64,000 bases of DNA, from the NCBI GenBank assembly GCA_902729315.2, contig LR746264.1, forward strand, positions 870,501 through 934,500, given 5' to 3'. The stretch comes from Spirodela intermedia. Its lineage: Eukaryota; Streptophyta; Magnoliopsida; Alismatales; Araceae. This document shows positions 1 to 13,102 of this stretch, piece by piece. How positions within the stretch are numbered: position 1 is the first letter of the stretch; the number at the start of each line of letters is the position of its first letter. A model generated the notes under the pieces. That model searched no databases. It had not been told where the DNA came from and saw only the letters and a program-made list of their open reading frames with translations. The position numbers and the translations under genes are program-made.

Positions 1-3000
1 TGAGCACATGCAACCTAAGATTGTATAAACTTAGTTTGCCATCTAGAAAAGAACACAAACACTAATATGGTGTCTTACATATTATAGGTGTAAGAAGACA
101 CCAAGACACAAGTTGTGAGACAAGTATTTCCATTATACAAATATTTTTCGTTGTTATCACCAGTGAATAACAAGTTCAAGATATTCAACATAGAAGGATG
201 AAATAGTGAGAATGAGAATGATCTCACATGTGGATCTAAATACCACGTCACAAGTTCATCCCAATCTCCTCTTTAGTCTTGCAGTCACCAACATAGTGAA
301 ACAAAGAAAAGAAAAAAAGAGAAAAAAGGTTAAATCTTATTTTTCATTGTCAATTCTCAAATGAAATAGTATCGATCTTTTATACTAGTTGTGATAGTTA
401 CATAGTGGGCAGGTTAGTCTTATCTAGTAATGGATTGAACTAATTCAGTTCTTAATAAGAGAAAAAATGTAAAATAACAATGAAGCCAAATTGGACCTAG
501 GTAAGTATAATAGACTCAAACATAGAAATTGAAGTAAGAAAAGGCAAGATAAATCCTTATTAATAAGAACTCAAAATAGAGAGGAGAACTTAATAAAAAT
601 GAGGGACAAATTCAAAGAAAGGGTAGTTTTAGTTGAAGTCATAGGTCTAGATCCATTGGTAGCCATTTGAGAGGGTTACCACTCTCCTTCATCACACTAT
701 GTTATATGTTTGAGAGGGCTAGTTCTCTCACAAAAGTAACAAACTACAACACAACAATTGGCATGTCTTCCTTCATGTCTTCTTCCTTAACAATCCCCTT
801 CTTCCCTCCTTGTCATTTGCTAAATTATCTTTGACTAATCGTCACGTTATACCCTCTAACTCTTACTACTCTTGGAGTAAGTTATATTTATTAATGGCCT
901 AATATATGTGTCAATGATCTAGGTAAGCCCACTTGGTTTTTTTTATTTTTGAGTTTTGACCTCAAAATCAAGCCTAGAAATTAAAATGAGCCCACTCAAC
1001 CTCATGCCACTAAATATTTGAAAGCTAGGAGTGACTCATTTGGGTAATCAATTTACTCTAGATTGAGCATTGGAATCACCTAAATGGTAGCCCATCACTC
1101 ACTCACTCCCTCGCTCTCTCTCTCTCTCTCTCTTTCTCTTTCATATTTATACTTTTGAATCTTTGGGTTCTTAAGCTTAACTATGTTGCAGGGATTAGTT
1201 AATTTTATTGTTGAGATAGATATGAAAATCCTTAATACTAACTACATGAATATAAGATGTAGCTTGACATTTTCACCATTGGAATCCTATGAAGGTATGT
1301 GAGATGTTGAAATCTTTGGGTGAGTGTTAAGTGATATTGATAGAAAGAGCATGCATCAACAAGATTTCAAAGTGTTGTTGTTGTTTTTTTTTTTTGTTTC
1401 TATTTTGAAGAGAGGTGATCTGGTGGCATGCTTTAGGCCTTGACCGTTGACATCCTCAATCATATTTGATTAAGAAACCAAGTTGATTGGTATTTGCCTA
1501 ACTTATGCAAGTTGATCTTCAGTCTATATGAACAATCTTTGAGAACCCAATGGTTTTCATCTGAAAAATTTTGATACCTTTTTGAAAAGCTGTATGACTA
1601 GTTCTCAATCTTATAAAATGCTTTGCCAATTTTTTCCATCATCAAGATTGATAACTTCATCTTGGAGTCAACTATCCAGATTCATTAGGGATTGGGTCTA
1701 GAAACAATTTGACAAACATTAATGTGGACAATTTTTATTTTTATTTTCTTAAACTATGATATATAACTATGAATACATTAACCATGTTATTGGTTGAATG
1801 ATTTGAGCACCAGAGAGAATATAAAAAAAACTGTAGAAGAGGTAGATATTCTTGTAAGCCTAATAACACCTTAAACACCATAAGGTTTTGGAGACATCCA
1901 AAGTCTAGGTCAGCACTTGAAGCTTGTCATGGTGTATTCACTCATGAATGAGGAGTTGTAGTGACTTGTTTCTTGTTTATTCAAAACTGTCAAAAATTTC
2001 TATTTAACTGAAAAAAAAAGAAAATTTCTCAAGAAACTTGATGTATAAAAGGGTTGATTAGCACTCCACAAAAGCTAGCTATTATAAATTTAGGAGAAAT
2101 TCAGCAGTGATAACTAAATGAGTAGTTTGAAGACAAACATATTGGGGATTTAACCAAACCACTGTAAAAAAATTCATCTAATTTTCTAGTATAAGCTCTT
2201 TTATTTTATGGTGTCATACTTTTAGCCCCCAACATAGTCAATGAAATGCATTAATTATTATTATTATCTGTTTGGGGATCAATAAAACTGCATACAATAA
2301 TATGTACACAACTAAATCTGCTCATTATTATTATCTAATTAGGAAAAAATAAACCCTCAAACAAGTGTGTGTACATAAATGGATTTTTTTACTATTATTA
2401 TTCAATTGCATCATTTCATATCCTATTTCATATTAAACACACCGCCTAGTTCCATTTCTTTATTTAGTGCTGTTAAGGAGAGGTGGAAGCATTGAACTGA
2501 TGAAGATTTTAACTTAGGTGATAATCATCTTTATAGATGAGCATTCCCCAGAGGCCATGCTAATAAGTTATGTTGTTTAGTCAATCCTCATTGTTGATTG
2601 GTTGAGAAAAAAATTAATTCAATATAATATCCTTGTTGTGTCTCTATTTATAATATTTAATTAAACATCTCTTAGTTGGTTTCTTGAATATATGTTTCAG
2701 AATATTTACTTCATGATGGTAAAATAATAATAATAATATAACCATACAATAGATGAACAAGTATAAATAATAATTCTAAACTCAGGGTTCAGAACATTAT
2801 TTATCAGAAAAATTATAATCTCTAGTATTACCGTTACTGGTCTGGATCAATCATAGGGTCATAAGCCAATGAAACACCAAGGTGATATTAGACATATAAT
2901 TAAGAGGTGTTTGCTAATATATATACATCTATCTACATTAGGAGCATTTGATTATTATTTATATATTCCTTATAAATTAAAAAAATAGAAAACATAAAAA

Positions 3001-3098
3001 AAATGTTTTTTGTGATGTTTGTTGTACAGCTACACAGTAAAAATTAAGAAAACATTAGACATCCACATAAATATGTCACATCATAAGATTGTGCTTGT
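1..3098. other. AT-rich intergenic spacer
   Basis: No gene is supported here. The stretch is strongly AT-rich with many short A and T runs, a short CT microsatellite near 1112-1140 and small ATT/TAA-type repeats near 2257-2340 and 2720-2740. No reading frame of useful length occurs on either strand. It may hold decayed transposon sequence, but I see no clear terminal repeat or coding remnant. Confidence 0.6.
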
Positions 3099-4082
3099 TC
3101 ATAGCCTGCGGGCGGGGGGGAGGGGGCATGCCGGTCTCCGGCGGCGGCGGCGGCGCCACAACTATGTGGTAGAATAATCACGGCTTCTTGCGCAGTGGGC
3201 ACTGTAACATCGCTCGGTAGCCTCGCAGGAGAAGTACGGCGGTGGCGATGGTCCCCATATGGGCACTGTTGCAGAGCAGGGCGATGGCGGCCGTGGGGAG
3301 GAAATTCCCTTCTTAGATGACTTGCAGGGGATGGTGAGAGAGGGTGGAGGAGGACGAAGAAGAAGAGGGGGCATCACATGGGAGAGAGGACATGGGGTTG
3401 TCTTCTTCCTCCTCGCCGGGTTAACAGAAAACCCTAAAGAGAGGACAAAGTAGGCTGTTCTTTCTGGAGCTTTGCTGCGGATCTCATCTGGGTGGAAGAA
3501 ATTAATCATGGTGAGTTCTTTCTTTCTCTCAGGTGGATGGATTTTTCACGGCTGTAAAGAGCAGCCCTCACGGGCGGGGGGTTGACGATTGCTGCGAGGA
3601 TGCTTGAATCTGAAGATGGAGATGTTGACTTCTTCAGATCATCGTCCCTCCTGCAACCTGCGGAAGAGGGCATGTGCAGTGCTCTCCCACCGTAGGAAGA
3701 GAGAGAGAGAGACAGGAGATATGACCATGGAAGAAGAGGAGATTTAGGGTTTCTTCTTCCGGCTTCTTCGTCTTCCTCCTCTGCCTGCTAGTCCCCCCTG
3801 ACAGCTCTCACATGATTGTTGGCGACAGCTAGAGACCCACAGCCCCAATAATCGCCTCACATGGCAGGGTGAGAAGAGAGAACAAAAGCTCCTCCGCAGA
3901 CCGCACCCTCTTTCTCTCTCCTCCCGCCATCGCCACCGCAGTGAGATCTACTGCTCGAGGGGATAAAAGGAGACCGACCCACAACCAGAGACGAAGAAGG
4001 GGACAATGGGTTCGTCTTCCTGAGGGATCTTCCTCCCCCTTCCACGATCGGTGATGATTTAGGGTTTCTTGGGAGGAAGAAG
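3099..4082 (+). other. GC-rich region upstream of the LONGIFOLIA-type gene; probable promoter and 5' UTR
   Basis: Base composition changes abruptly to GC-rich near 3105. The block contains G runs, GGC triplets and GA-rich tracts, and leads to the ATG at 4083. Short open frames exist on both strands (for example 3162-3509 on the minus strand) but resemble no family I know and are of the kind GC-rich DNA gives by chance. LONGIFOLIA genes often have a long leader, so promoter plus 5' UTR is the simplest reading. A separate small gene cannot be excluded. Confidence 0.4.
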
Positions 4083-4241
4083 ATGCCGGGGAACCTTCTG
4101 AACGCCTTCGCTGATGAAAACCCGGATTTGCAGAGGCAGCTCGGCTGCGTGGCCGGGATCTTCCAGGCGTTCAATCGCCACCGCTTCCTCACCAGCCGCC
4201 GCCTCACCGGCCTCCACCACCATAGAAGGCCACCTTCTGGT

Positions 4242-4302
<61 letters not shown>

Positions 4303-7302
4303 TCTGCAAATGCCCATCGATTGTCCTGCCATATTGACCCATTAGCCAATGATTTCAGCAGGAAGTTCTCCTCCTCTGGCATTTACCAATCTTGAAGAAC
4401 ACGGCACGGTAAAGAAGAATTCCCTTGCTGAGATCTCCGCAGCTTGTTCAAACTCATCCATGGCGATCTGTTCCTGTTTCAGGAGGAGAAGAACCATAGC
4501 CAGAGCTTGAATGGGGTCAACAAGGGGGCGGCCTCAGTTGAATCTTTCAGAGGCTCCTCCTCATCCTCTTCCTGTTCCTCCTCTCTCTCGTATCACGACT
4601 GCAGCAGGCCGGAGAGATCTCTCCCGCCGTCGTCTTCTTCCCCCGGCCAGGACCAGCAGGACCCATCGTCTTCCTCCACGAGGCGGCCGCAGAGCTTCCG
4701 CTCCGTCGTGAAGGGCTCCATTTACAGAGACGGTGGCGGTGATCCAGCGGAGAAGAACAACCAGAGTTCCAAATCATTCCACCCGCCGGAGATCTGGGCA
4801 GACGCCGGAGAAGCCCCCCGGCTATCCGCCGGCGACGGAGGGCCGCTGGAGCTGAAGGATCTGCCGTCCGCCGGCCGCCGGAGCTTCCTTCCGCCGCCGG
4901 AATCGACGCCGGGGGACCTGCAAAACGGACGCGCCGCCGGCGTGGTGGCAAAGCTGATGGGGTTGGAGACGATGCCTTCCATGCGCGGCGAGCAAGCTCT
5001 CCCGCCGGTCTTCCACCGGCGGCGGGCTCCCGCGACGGCGGCCCCCTGGAGGGAGAAGAACCAGAGCTCTGCCCCCCACCGGAGAGAGCGCCACCAGTCC
5101 GTCTACAGCGAGGTGGAGAGCAAGCTGAGGGACCTCGATCTCCGGCAGTCCAACAGGGACCTCAGGGCCCTGAAGCACATCCTGGAGTCGATACGGACGA
5201 AGGGGTCGCCGGAGACGACGAAGGACGGCAGCGGCGCTGCCGCCCGCCGCTGCGAAGAACAGGGCGGCACCGACGTCTCCCCGATCGTGATCATGAAGCC
5301 CGCTGGATCCGCCGACCGGACTGGGATTCCTGCCTCGTCGATTCTTCCTCTGGGCGGCATCTCCGGCCTCAAGGTTCTCATTGGCGGCGCCGCCGCAGAT
5401 GGTGGTGGAGCTGCCGCAGTCGCCGCCGCCGTGACAGCTAAAAATCGGAGCAGCTGCAAGTCCAGGAGCAGAGAATCTGGAAATCAACTCCTCTCTGAGG
5501 GTAAGAAGCCCAGCTCGTCGAGGCCTCGGCAGCCGAGGAGGGAGAGCAGCGGAACATCGAGCCCGAGGCTGCAGCAGAAGAGAGTTGACTACGAGAGGAA
5601 GTCAACCCGCCCCCCTGCTCCTGTCGGATCAGGGAAGCCGCAGAGGAAGTCAACCGGCCGGCACGCGTCGGAATCTGTGTCGCCGAGGGGGAAGGTCATA
5701 CAGCAGAAGGCGGAGAGGATGCGCCGCCCAACCGTTGATCACTCGGCGGCAATCGGCAGTGGCAAGAAATCCTCCGGGGAGGAGAGCCGTCGGCGGGGGG
5801 AAGTCAACGCGACATCACCCTTGCAGTCGGACGCCGCAGGAGTGAGCGGTGCTGCTGATCATCAGTTCGCCGAACTAGGCTCTGATTTCAGTCAACGGGG
5901 CGGCCAGATTACTCCAAATCCGGAAGAAAAGGTTTATTTTTCCCTTGGATATTTTGGATTTAAAACCGAAAAAACATTTTCTTGCGGACCTTGTGACGAG
6001 ACCTTCGCCCATGGCGATTCTCTCCTGTTTCAGAAGCCGCTGCAGTGCCTCGAAGATGATCCTTCTGCTGAGCCTGGTGCGATCATCAGCCCCGTGTCTG
6101 TTCTTGACGCCCCCTTTCACAGAGACGACCACCAGCTCCCCTCACCTGTCAACAGAAGCATAAATCCATTCAGAGGTGGGGAACTCTCTCTCTCTCTACT
6201 CTGTCTCTCTAGGGTAAAAAACCTTGCAAAGCAGCTGTCTTCCGCTAGAACCGGTCTTCTGCGGGAGGGAAGAGCCATTGACAGCTGGTGCTGGTGCCGG
6301 GAGCTGTGGAGGCCTCATAATTGATTTTGGATTTAGGAGAACTCCATCTCTTTCTCTCTCTAGCTAGATTCCTCAAGATCTGGCCATGGTGGCGAGCTCT
6401 GTCTATTCCTGTGTCGGGTACCTGAGTCAGAACTGTAGGGGGGGGGACCCTGTTCGTCTAGCTGGTGGTAATTTCTGCAAACAGCTGGTGAGCGTCAAGG
6501 AAGGGAGAGGAAGAAATTAGGGTTTTGCTGTGTTTTGATGGGGGGAATCCTTCCTGTCTGAGCAGGCGGCGAGAGATCGGCAGCGATCCAGAAGAAATTC
6601 GAGAGCGTCGAGAACCTGCTTCAGAAGCTCAGGAAGCTCGGCTGCGACGGAGATGGCGACCACCTCGCCTCGCTCTGCGAGAAGCGGACGCCGGATCAGA
6701 GGTACGTCTCGGAGGTGCTGCTGGCCTCTGGACTCCTCCTCAAGGACCTCGCCGGAGGAGGGGGCGGCGGGGCCGCTGCTGCTCCGCCGACCGTACAGCT
6801 CCATCCCTCGGGCTTTCCGGTCAATCCCGATCTATTCCTGGTTCTGGAGCAGAGGAGATCGGGATTCCTCCCCGCACAGGGGAGATCGAAGCCAGATCTG
6901 GAGAAGATCCGCCGCCGGCTCCTCTTTGACGCCATCAACGAGGTGCTGCTCCAGAAGGTGGATCCTCCTCCGCCCCCCCCGCTGCGGCGGCGGATCTTGG
7001 CCGGGAGGACCATCGCCGGCGGGGTGCCGCCGGGGAAGCGGCTTCTGAGGGAGCTCTGCTCGGAGATCGAGCGCCTCGAGGCCTACGGCGGCTGCGCTGC
7101 GGCCGGCGTGGAGGCGATCTTGCGTGAGGACGCGGCGAGGCAATGGCGGTGGTGGCTTGCCGCCGGCGAGGAGCTCCCTGCGGTGGTGCTGGACATCGAG
7201 CGCTCCATCTTCAAGAACCTCGTCGGCGAGGTCATCGCCGGCGAATCCTTCCCGCCGGCCAACCCTACGCTGCGCCGCCGCCGCCGCCTATTCTCCCACT
7301 AA
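4083..7302 (+). CDS. LNG: LONGIFOLIA-type protein (TRM family)
   Basis: Plant-specific microtubule-associated protein of the LONGIFOLIA/TRM family, which in Arabidopsis promotes lengthwise cell and organ growth. Exon 1 starts at 4083 and carries the family's N-terminal motif (DENPDLQRQLGC followed by GIFQAF). Exon 2 is about 4483-6175 and contains the Ser-rich block, VVAKLMGLE near 4950, the DLRALKHILESI motif near 5157 and SPVSVLDAPF near 6085. Exon 3 is 6566-7302 with ENLLQKLRKLG, the YVSEVLLASG box, LHPSGFPVNPDLFLVLEQ and the C-terminal VVLDIERSIFKNLVGEV. Intron 2 (6176-6565) joins in phase. The protein is about 860 residues, near the size of Arabidopsis LNG1. The obvious exon 1 donor (GT at 4240) does not join exon 2 in frame, so that junction is unresolved. 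Intron 1 holds a CT microsatellite. Confidence 0.9.
4244..4300. repeat. (CT)n microsatellite in LONGIFOLIA intron 1
   Basis: Nearly pure CT dinucleotide repeat just after the likely exon 1 donor, pyrimidine on the sense strand. It gives spurious Ser/Leu frames. Length variation here would make a usable polymorphic marker. Confidence 0.9.
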
Positions 7303-7833
7303 AAAATAAATTTATATAAAAACCTATATATTCTCGCGTCAACCTAGGTATACGCCCATATTATGCATATTTATACTTATACACACTGACATTGATACCT
7401 CGTACGGTACCTCACTTTTCTTGGCAAGGTCAGGCACAGACATCTCTCTCTCTCTCTCTCTATCTCTCGCTGTACTTGCTCTCTCACTAGGATCCTGTGA
7501 AGGGAAATAAAAGGGAAGATGTTGATCTGATATTTTAGAAAGAAAAAGGGGGGGAGGGTATGGTTGAGGGGTCACCATTAATGGAAACCATGGGTTGTCG
7601 CCGAGAAATAAATTGATTTTATTTTATGAATATAACGAATTATTGCAACTCTAAATTCCCGAGGAAAGGAATATAATTTAACGCCTTATTTTTTAAAATT
7701 GCGAAATACCCATATTGGGTATTTTTACTAATGATTTTAAGTGTTTTTCGGTGGTTAAATAAATATTTTAGCCGTAGGACGAATGGCAATTTGGAGAATA
7801 ACAGGAGGAATGAGGGTGGTTTCTTTGAGCACG
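7303..7833. other. Spacer between the LONGIFOLIA-type and methylesterase genes
   Basis: 3' flank of the first gene and promoter of the second. It is AT-rich, with a short CT microsatellite near 7442-7462. No open frame resembles a protein. Confidence 0.6.
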
Positions 7834-7840
7834 TATAAAT
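7834..7840 (+). promoter_or_regulatory. Candidate TATA box of the methylesterase gene
   Basis: TATAAAT lies 58 bases before the ATG at 7898, a spacing that would leave a short 5' leader. Assignment rests on position and sequence only. Confidence 0.4.
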
Positions 7841-7897
7841 GATGCCACCGTCCACCGGTAAGAAGAGGAAGAAGAAGTCCTCGCGGATGCTGAGGCT

Positions 7898-10800
7898 ATG
7901 GGCGCTTTGCTCTCATGCATCTCGGAGAAGGAGGTGAGGAGGAAAGCGCCGCCGGGGAGGCGTCGCCCACCTCCCTCCGCCGGCGATCACCGATCCCTTT
8001 CTGCGGTCCTGGGGTCGAGCAGCAGGTGGAGCAAACTCGGGGCCTCGAGGAAGGACAGATCCGAGGAGGCGCTGATCCAGGAGCAGGCGCTCGCGGCGGC
8101 GCTGCTGCTGCAGCAGAACGGCGTGGGGTTGCCGTTAGACAGGTCGGCGTCTCTGCGGTTTCAGGCTCCGGGGAAGAAGAAGGAAGGCCTGCCTAGGAGC
8201 TCGAGCTCCAGGGCGAGGTCGCTCGCGGATCCCCTCCTCCAGCCGCACCAGCTCGTCAGTCAGGTGTGCTGAATCGCGAATTGTGGATTAATCGACGAGT
8301 AGTTTTAAAATCTCCAATTTCCTGTGGGGCTGGGATTCTGTTGTCGTCAACCCCATTTCTCAGGCGCTGAGATGCATTATTATATACGGAATTCAGATCG
8401 TCTGAAGTAGATCTTTGTTTTATCGTTCTTGACAATCACTAGACTACGCCATCTCACCGTCGCTCATATCTCTGTCGGAACATTATTGGTGCCGGAGGCA
8501 TCATGATCGTCATTATAATCGATTATACTCGTCATCCTCCCAATCGTCGTTATAATCGTCGGTTGTCTTCATCATCGTCTGCATCATCTTGCCATCACCA
8601 CCATCTTTTTCGTCTTTGCCACCGTTCAGAGCGAAAATTGTCTCCTTTCCTCCTGGAATAAACAAGGTTTATGACAAACAGTGTAAATGGATATATGCGT
8701 GACCTCTTCTCGTGCTTGCTTTTGTTTCCTCCCGTGACGAGATGCAAGGTTTCCTGGCAGGATTTGAAGATTGATGACCTAGAGACTGGTACTATTGTTC
8801 TTGTCCATGGCGGTGGCTTTGGTGCCTGGTGTTGGTACAAAACCATGGTGTTTCTTGAAGAGAGCGGATTTAAAGTGATTGCTCTGGATCTCGCCGGTTG
8901 TGGAGTTCATTCTTTTGACACAAATAGAATCACAAGTCTTTCCCAATACGTGAAGCCACTCACTGATTTTCTTGAGAAGCTTGCAGATGGTGAAAAGGTA
9001 CCTTCATTCGTCAACCTTAACCAAAGTGATACTTCTTCTTCCATCTTCTTTTCTGTTCGAAATTTAAACTTCAATTGTCTTTCCTACATTGAACTGTGAA
9101 CTCTGAACGATGGTTATGTGCCATCAGAATTTACTGATATTTCCGTATATTTTCTTGAGATGACTGAAAAATTAGTCTGCAGAGCTCATTAATGTGCATC
9201 TTTTCATCAGCAATGAAATGGAAATGATATGCTTTCCTCGATAGAATTGGAATTCGGAAGTTTTGAGCGCTCCCTTAATTATTACGATGAGCGCTCATGG
9301 CTTCTAACAGTTGTGAGAATTAAATGTCTCCCAAGGTCACAAAGTCGAAGAGGTTTCTTGCTCTTATCCTTAGGAGTTGTTGCTAGAGTTATTCTCTAGC
9401 AAAGTCTCTTTCTCTGTTGCTAGAGTTATTTGTTCCTAGTTGTTCTCCCCAACCATCTCTTTTTCTCTGAGGACTGTAGCGAGGAGTAACAAGTTCGGCA
9501 GACTTAAAATATTGTTCCATCAAAGGCTTTGCCAGAAGATAAACCGGGTCATTTGGTTGATTTTATATAGTCACAGCCAATGAAGGAACTTGGTTAAAAC
9601 ATAATGCACGCGTGTTTGAAGAGTTTCAATGCCTGTGAATAGCATGTTATGCCTGCGCTTGGAAATTGATTGTATCTTTGATATATTATGTGTGCAGAAT
9701 CATGCATATACTAGCCTGAGAAGAAAGGTATATGGCTGGTTTCCATATCGCCTGCAGGAGTACGCTTGCTTGGAATAATTTGACACAGATTACTATGAAT
9801 ATTATAAGGTTTTCCTCAATGTCTCTTTTTGACATTTATCACTGAGTGTAAGAGCGAATTTCTGGTTTTTTTTTTGCTAAAACCATCTGAGGAGAATGAA
9901 TTATGAATATCTTCTGTTGTTCCTTCATCTGAAACAGCCTGGTCAACTAGTGGATTACTCTGACTTAATCCATTTCAATCAAGGTCTCTCAAGTTAAAGG
10001 CATGACTTTGTAGTCTTTCATATCAGGGGTTCAGTTCTGTGTCATCGTCGAACTACCCTCATTGCTCATGCTCAGTTCCTGCTGGACTTGGGTGTTTGAT
10101 GTGTTGATACGCCTGTCCCATTGCGCACCTGTTGATCCACACTCTCTCTTCTCCGATGTTCCCTCCAAGAAGACTGAGCATCCGATTTCTACTTCATAAT
10201 TGGAGTCTGAAGAGTACCTTGGAAAATTCGTATCTCTGCAGGTCATTTTGGTCGGGCACGATCTCGGCGGCGCCTGCATATCTTTCGCCATGGAGATATT
10301 TCCATCCAAAGTCACCAAGGCTGTATATATTGCTGCTGCGATGCTGAAGAGCGGTCAGAGTACTGTTGACATGTTCTCTCTCCAGGTTCGTTCCTCTCTC
10401 ATCCCATGCATCCAATCCGCCCCTCAGAGCAAGCAATCAAAGGTGTCTCATATTTCTCTCTCCTCCGCTGCTGCTTGTAGGAAGGCGTGGATGATCTTAT
10501 GAGGCAGGCCCAGGTGTTCATATATGGGAACGGGCCCGATCGTCCCCCAACCGCCATTGACCTCAAGAAGTCCTCCCTGAAGGACCTGATGTTCAACCAG
10601 AGCCCCAGCAAGGTGAGTCCCCTCTCTGATGTTCCCATGAATTCTCCTCATTTAGGGATCAACAGCCACTCAAGTCCCCGAGATCTTGCCTTCCTCAAAG
10701 GACGTTGCCCTGGCCTCGGTTTCGATGAGGCCGGTGCCCTTTGCCCCACTGCTGGAGAAGCTCTCGCTCTCTGTCGGCGGCTACAGCTCGGTGCGGAGAT

Positions 10801-11021
10801 TCTACATCGAGACGGCGGACGACAACACCATCCCCCTGTCGTTGCAGCGGGCGATGTGCGAGGCTGATTCCCCCGAGCGGGTCTTCCGGCTGAAGGGCTC
10901 TGACCACTCTCCATTCTTTTCGAAGCCCCAGGCCCTCCACAAGCTCCTGGTGGAGATCTCCAGGATTCCCAAGAATAGCACCCCACTGCCGCCGCCGCCG
11001 CCGCCGCTGACCCAGGTTTGA
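7898..11021 (+). CDS. MES11: MES11-like methylesterase (alpha/beta hydrolase), chloroplast-type N-terminus
   Basis: Member of the plant methylesterase family, whose active members hydrolyse methyl esters of hormones such as IAA, jasmonate and salicylate. Five exons join in phase: 7898-8263, 8761-8997, 10242-10385, 10481-10612 and 10701-11021, giving 399 residues (Arabidopsis MES11 is about 390). The first 122 residues are the Ser/Arg-rich extension typical of the MES11-15 group, with EEALIQEQALAAALLLQQNG and DPLLQPHQ; chloroplast targeting is predicted for that group. The hydrolase part has the HGGGFGAWCW oxyanion loop (138 onward), VGHDLGGACI at the nucleophile elbow and KGSDHSPFFSKPQALHKLL at the end. 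The nucleophile Ser position is Asp208; His362 and acidic residues near 333 are kept. As I recall, several MES11-15 proteins share this change, so ordinary esterase activity is doubtful. The tail adds a run of Pro residues. Intron 2 is 1.24 kb. Confidence 0.95.
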
Positions 11022-12271
11022 CTTCCCAACTGCTTCGATCTTTTTCCAAGTCTTCTCATATGTCTGTATGTATGTATGGAGAGATTGTTCGATGGAGTCA
11101 GCTGCAAGGAGTTGACTTTGCTTCAGCTTGTCTTGACCAGCCCCCTCGAATTGGTGGTATTTGGGTGTTGTACTGGTGAGAGAAGTGCCCACATTGGGGG
11201 TTCATAGATGACATCAGTGTCTTGAAATGGTAATTTCCTCTGTATTTTCGGATAAAACCCCTGAAAGTAGGTGCTGACAATCATCTCTAGAGAGAGAGAG
11301 AGAGAGAGAAGCCAGCCTGGAGAGTCCGTCTTGGTCTGATTCCTCTAAAGTTTCCAGGAGCCCTTTCAGACTAAAACTTTACCGTTACTTTAAATGCAAT
11401 CTGCATTTTTCATATTTTTCCCCTGAAAAAGCTTCTCACTAACCTCTTCTTTCTCTCGTTTTCTTTTTTCTTTGTTTCTTCCTTCTCATTGAGCAAGATT
11501 TCCGAAGATGACAGCTCTTGCTCGAGCCTGAGGGAAGGAGGGAGCTTAGAAATACACAGAAACGTTGGATGATCCGACCACCGATTTTTCCAGAATTAAT
11601 TTCCCCCATTTCTTCCGTTGATAATCGAGACTAAGTGGTGAATTCTGTGATCATTGTGGCTAGAATCGGATTGACGGTTCAGGCCAGTTGACCACCGATC
11701 GACTTCCATGATCTCGATCATGATTCAAACAAGGTCCCGATCGGATGAAGCTAGTGGGTCTACTCATTGTCCTCAGAGGAAGTCAACGGGGGCCAGGCTC
11801 GTTGACGGCTAGTCTCCCGCCCTCTATCAACATCAAGCCGTCGGCTGAGAAGACCACCACAGAGCGAAGACCGGCGTTGACCGGCCCACTGGGAGGAAGG
11901 GCGAAGACTGCTTCTATGTGGCCGACGAACTCCCCAGAGCTGCCAGTGGTCAACTCCGCCACCAATGTGGCCGTCATACGCCGGGCCAGATGGTCCGGCC
12001 TCGAGGACCCACAAGTTGGTGGGGCTGCCGAGCTCTCTGATTTCCCGTTGACCTGTTTCTTTAGGGAGCAATTAGGTTTTTTTTTTCATTTTTTCTATTT
12101 TTGAACAGAGGGAAAAACCGGTAAGTGGGCCATATCACCTTTTTTTTAGGGTTTTGAAACCCTTCTTAGGGGAGTATATGGTTCCCGTGGTCAAGTAAAA
12201 AATGATGGACATGAACGCCATGACATAACATGCTTGTGAAGGCTGTTGTTCTCTTCCCTAATTAATGAAGA

Positions 12272-12319
<48 letters not shown>

Positions 12320-13102
12320 TAAAAACAGAATCTTTATTTCTATAAAAGCCGTGAGCCCAGAAAACCTGCTCTTGGAGGATGGTGTTTCCAAGTCATCTTC
12401 ACACCTGGAAAATAAAAATAAAATCACAAATAATTTTCATTGACAATAAATGCCTATATTTGGAGGTCCCAGAGGAATCATGACACTGAGACTCAAGAAC
12501 AACAAGAAAAATATAATTTTTTAATATAAATTTACGTCTAATAATTCAAAGGAAATCGACGAACTGAATGACTCAAGAACATCCATCCCCCAATGGGTCT
12601 GAGCAGATTGGAGCTTCACGAACACTATTGATAGACTGATGATGTTTTCTGAAGAAAAACCATGGCTGAGGCCTAATAATCTCAATCCCAACACAATCAT
12701 ATCAGTCAGAAGTGATTTAATGGAAGAACTCAACAGCGTTCATCCATATTTTCTCACTCTGATAAATCGCATTCATAGATAAATATATTTTGGAAATCCA
12801 ATCCACAGATCACATCTAATGAGTTTTGGAATCTTTTGGGTCATCACAGATTGATCACTAGTTTGGAAAATATCACCTGAAGATGATCCAAGTTACTATA
12901 GCTAGATTAATTAAAAGAAAATAAAATCAGAAGGGTTGAAATTTTTCATACCATAGCTTTTAATAAATTCAGATCACATCAGCTGCTTCATCACAAATCC
13001 TTAAAATGGCAATTATCGGAAGAAGAAACATATAAAAATCGAGCGAAGGGGAGCCCAGATTGGAGGAGGGCAAACTAACCTGGAGGCTCTCGGTTTTGAT
13101 GA
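11022..13102. other. Spacer between convergent genes, with W-box-like motifs and a GA microsatellite
   Basis: The methylesterase gene and the minus-strand RRM gene converge here. A moderately GC-rich patch at 11640-12070 holds at least seven TTGAC/GTCAA cores, and a GA repeat lies at 12277-12317. An open frame at 11745-12104 (and its antisense) matches no family I know. 12320-13100 is AT-rich and probably includes the RRM gene's 3' UTR. Confidence 0.5.

Noticed and set aside
4822-5487. 221-residue minus-strand frame inside LONGIFOLIA exon 2
   Set aside because: Antisense shadow of a GC-rich exon whose sense strand matches a known family.
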